This document shows, one piece after another, positions 8,552 through 9,180 of a stretch of DNA of 9,180 nucleotides. The position numbers were made by a program, and so were the translations under genes. The stretch's first letter is position 1, and the number at the start of each line of letters is the position of its first letter. The notes under the pieces are model-generated. The model saw nothing but the letters and a program-made list of their open reading frames with translations, was not told the origin of the DNA and ran no database searches. The stretch is from Bacteroidales bacterium UBA1208 (GTDB taxonomy: Bacteria; Bacteroidota; Bacteroidia; Bacteroidales; P3): positions 16,529 to 25,708 of the forward strand of contig DBXQ01000113.1 of NCBI GenBank assembly GCA_002309955.1, written 5' to 3'.

Positions 8552-9180
8552 ATGAAAAAAGTCTTTTCTCTTTTCACAATGATTGTGTTGCTGCTGCCCG
8601 CGGCCATGGCCGACGAGGGCATGTGGATTCCCATGCTTTTAGGCAAGAATCAGGCAGCCATGCAGAAAGCCGGTATGCGTATCACCGCCAAAGACATCTA
8701 CGACATCAACAATGCCTGCCTCAAAGACGCTGTCATCCTTTTCAACCAGGGATGCACAGGCGAGTTTGTCTCCGACCAAGGCCTTTTTCTCACCAACCAC
8801 CACTGCGGTTACTACTACATCACCAGCAACAGCACGGTCGAACACGATTACCTAACCCATGGATTCTGGGCTATGGATCGCAGTCAGGAGATACCCTGCA
8901 AAGGCCTCACCGCAACCCGCCTCGTGCGTATGGAAGATGTGACCAACCGTGTGCTTGAAGGCATCGACGACAAAACCTCCGAGGCCGAACGCGAGCGTAT
9001 CGTCAAGCAGAACATCGCCATCCTCTCCGTCGAAGCCGTTGCCGGCACACACTACAAAGCCGTCATCAAGCCCTTCTACTATGGCAACCAATACTTCATG
9101 TATATCAACGAGGTCTTCACCGATGTACGCCTCGTCGGTGCCCCCCCGAGCAATATCGGCAAATTCGGTGGCGACACCGA
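8552..9180 (+). CDS. S46-family serine dipeptidyl-peptidase (DPP7/DPP11 type), 3' end beyond the window
   Basis: The first 209 codons of a gene that runs off the window. Full-length S46 proteins are about 700-720 residues, so roughly 500 are missing. Residues 1-20 are a type I signal peptide with cleavage at AMA/DE, leaving the mature start DEGMWIP typical of the family. The GCTGEFVSDQGLFLTNHHCG segment (67-86) is the S46 hallmark, and its second His (84) is the likely catalytic histidine. The GGDT at the very end (206-209) matches the site of the catalytic Asp (208). S46 enzymes remove dipeptides from peptide N termini in the periplasm. The catalytic Ser and the residue that separates DPP7 (hydrophobic) from DPP11 (acidic) specificity lie beyond the window, so the subtype cannot be called. 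It starts 64 bp after the metallopeptidase in the same direction, which suggests a shared peptide-catabolic role. Confidence 0.93.
   Translation, partial: MKKVFSLFTMIVLLLPAAMADEGMWIPMLLGKNQAAMQKAGMRITAKDIYDINNACLKDAVILFNQGCTGEFVSDQGLFLTNHHCGYYYITSNSTVEHDYLTHGFWAMDRSQEIPCKGLTATRLVRMEDVTNRVLEGIDDKTSEAERERIVKQNIAILSVEAVAGTHYKAVIKPFYYGNQYFMYINEVFTDVRLVGAPPSNIGKFGGDT

Overview
The window looks like chromosomal DNA from a member of the order Bacteroidales (phylum Bacteroidota). Three things point there: the TAnnTTTG type of -7 promoter box in the central divergent intergenic region, an S46-family dipeptidyl-peptidase gene, and a GH106-type secreted glycosidase. AT-rich 7-bp and 9-bp iterated repeats of a kind I associate with this order are also present. 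Base composition is moderately GC-rich in genes and AT-rich between them. I cannot name the genus.

Left part, minus strand (about 77-6320). Three genes run leftward with gaps of 29 and 50 bp, consistent with one transcription unit. First is a membrane-anchored von Willebrand A (vWA) protein with an intact MIDAS site (4278-6320). Next is a Wzx-like polysaccharide/oligosaccharide flippase (2983-4248). Last is a secreted GH106-type alpha-L-rhamnosidase-like glycoside hydrolase (77-2932). A hairpin spans the flippase stop codon and may attenuate transcription into the glycosidase gene. The glycosidase gene carries an AT-rich inverted heptamer-repeat element, apparently inserted in frame and adding about 28 codons. 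Positions 1-76 lie downstream of it and hold only a possible, poorly supported start of another minus-strand gene plus a short heptamer-like run.

Centre (6321-6402). An 82-bp divergent intergenic region holds two opposing TATCTTTG boxes that form the arms of a perfect 11-bp inverted repeat. The two ATG codons lie exactly 26 bases from their respective boxes. This symmetry supports ATG starts at 6320 (minus) and 6403 (plus) over the slightly longer GTG and TTG alternatives.

Right part, plus strand (6403-9180). A lipoprotein zinc metallopeptidase with an HEFGH motif and a probable downstream Glu ligand (6403-8487) is followed, after a 64-bp gap with degenerate 9-mer repeats and a 22-bp palindrome, by an S46 serine dipeptidyl-peptidase cut by the window end (8552-9180). 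Together these suggest extracytoplasmic peptide breakdown, as expected in an amino-acid-fermenting Bacteroidales. The left unit suggests cell-envelope glycan handling. No SusC/SusD pair, transposase, tRNA, rRNA or CRISPR array is visible. I see no clear new multi-gene defence or mobile system. The most distinctive signals are the in-frame repeat element in the glycosidase, the symmetric divergent promoter and the unassigned HEFGH lipoprotein.
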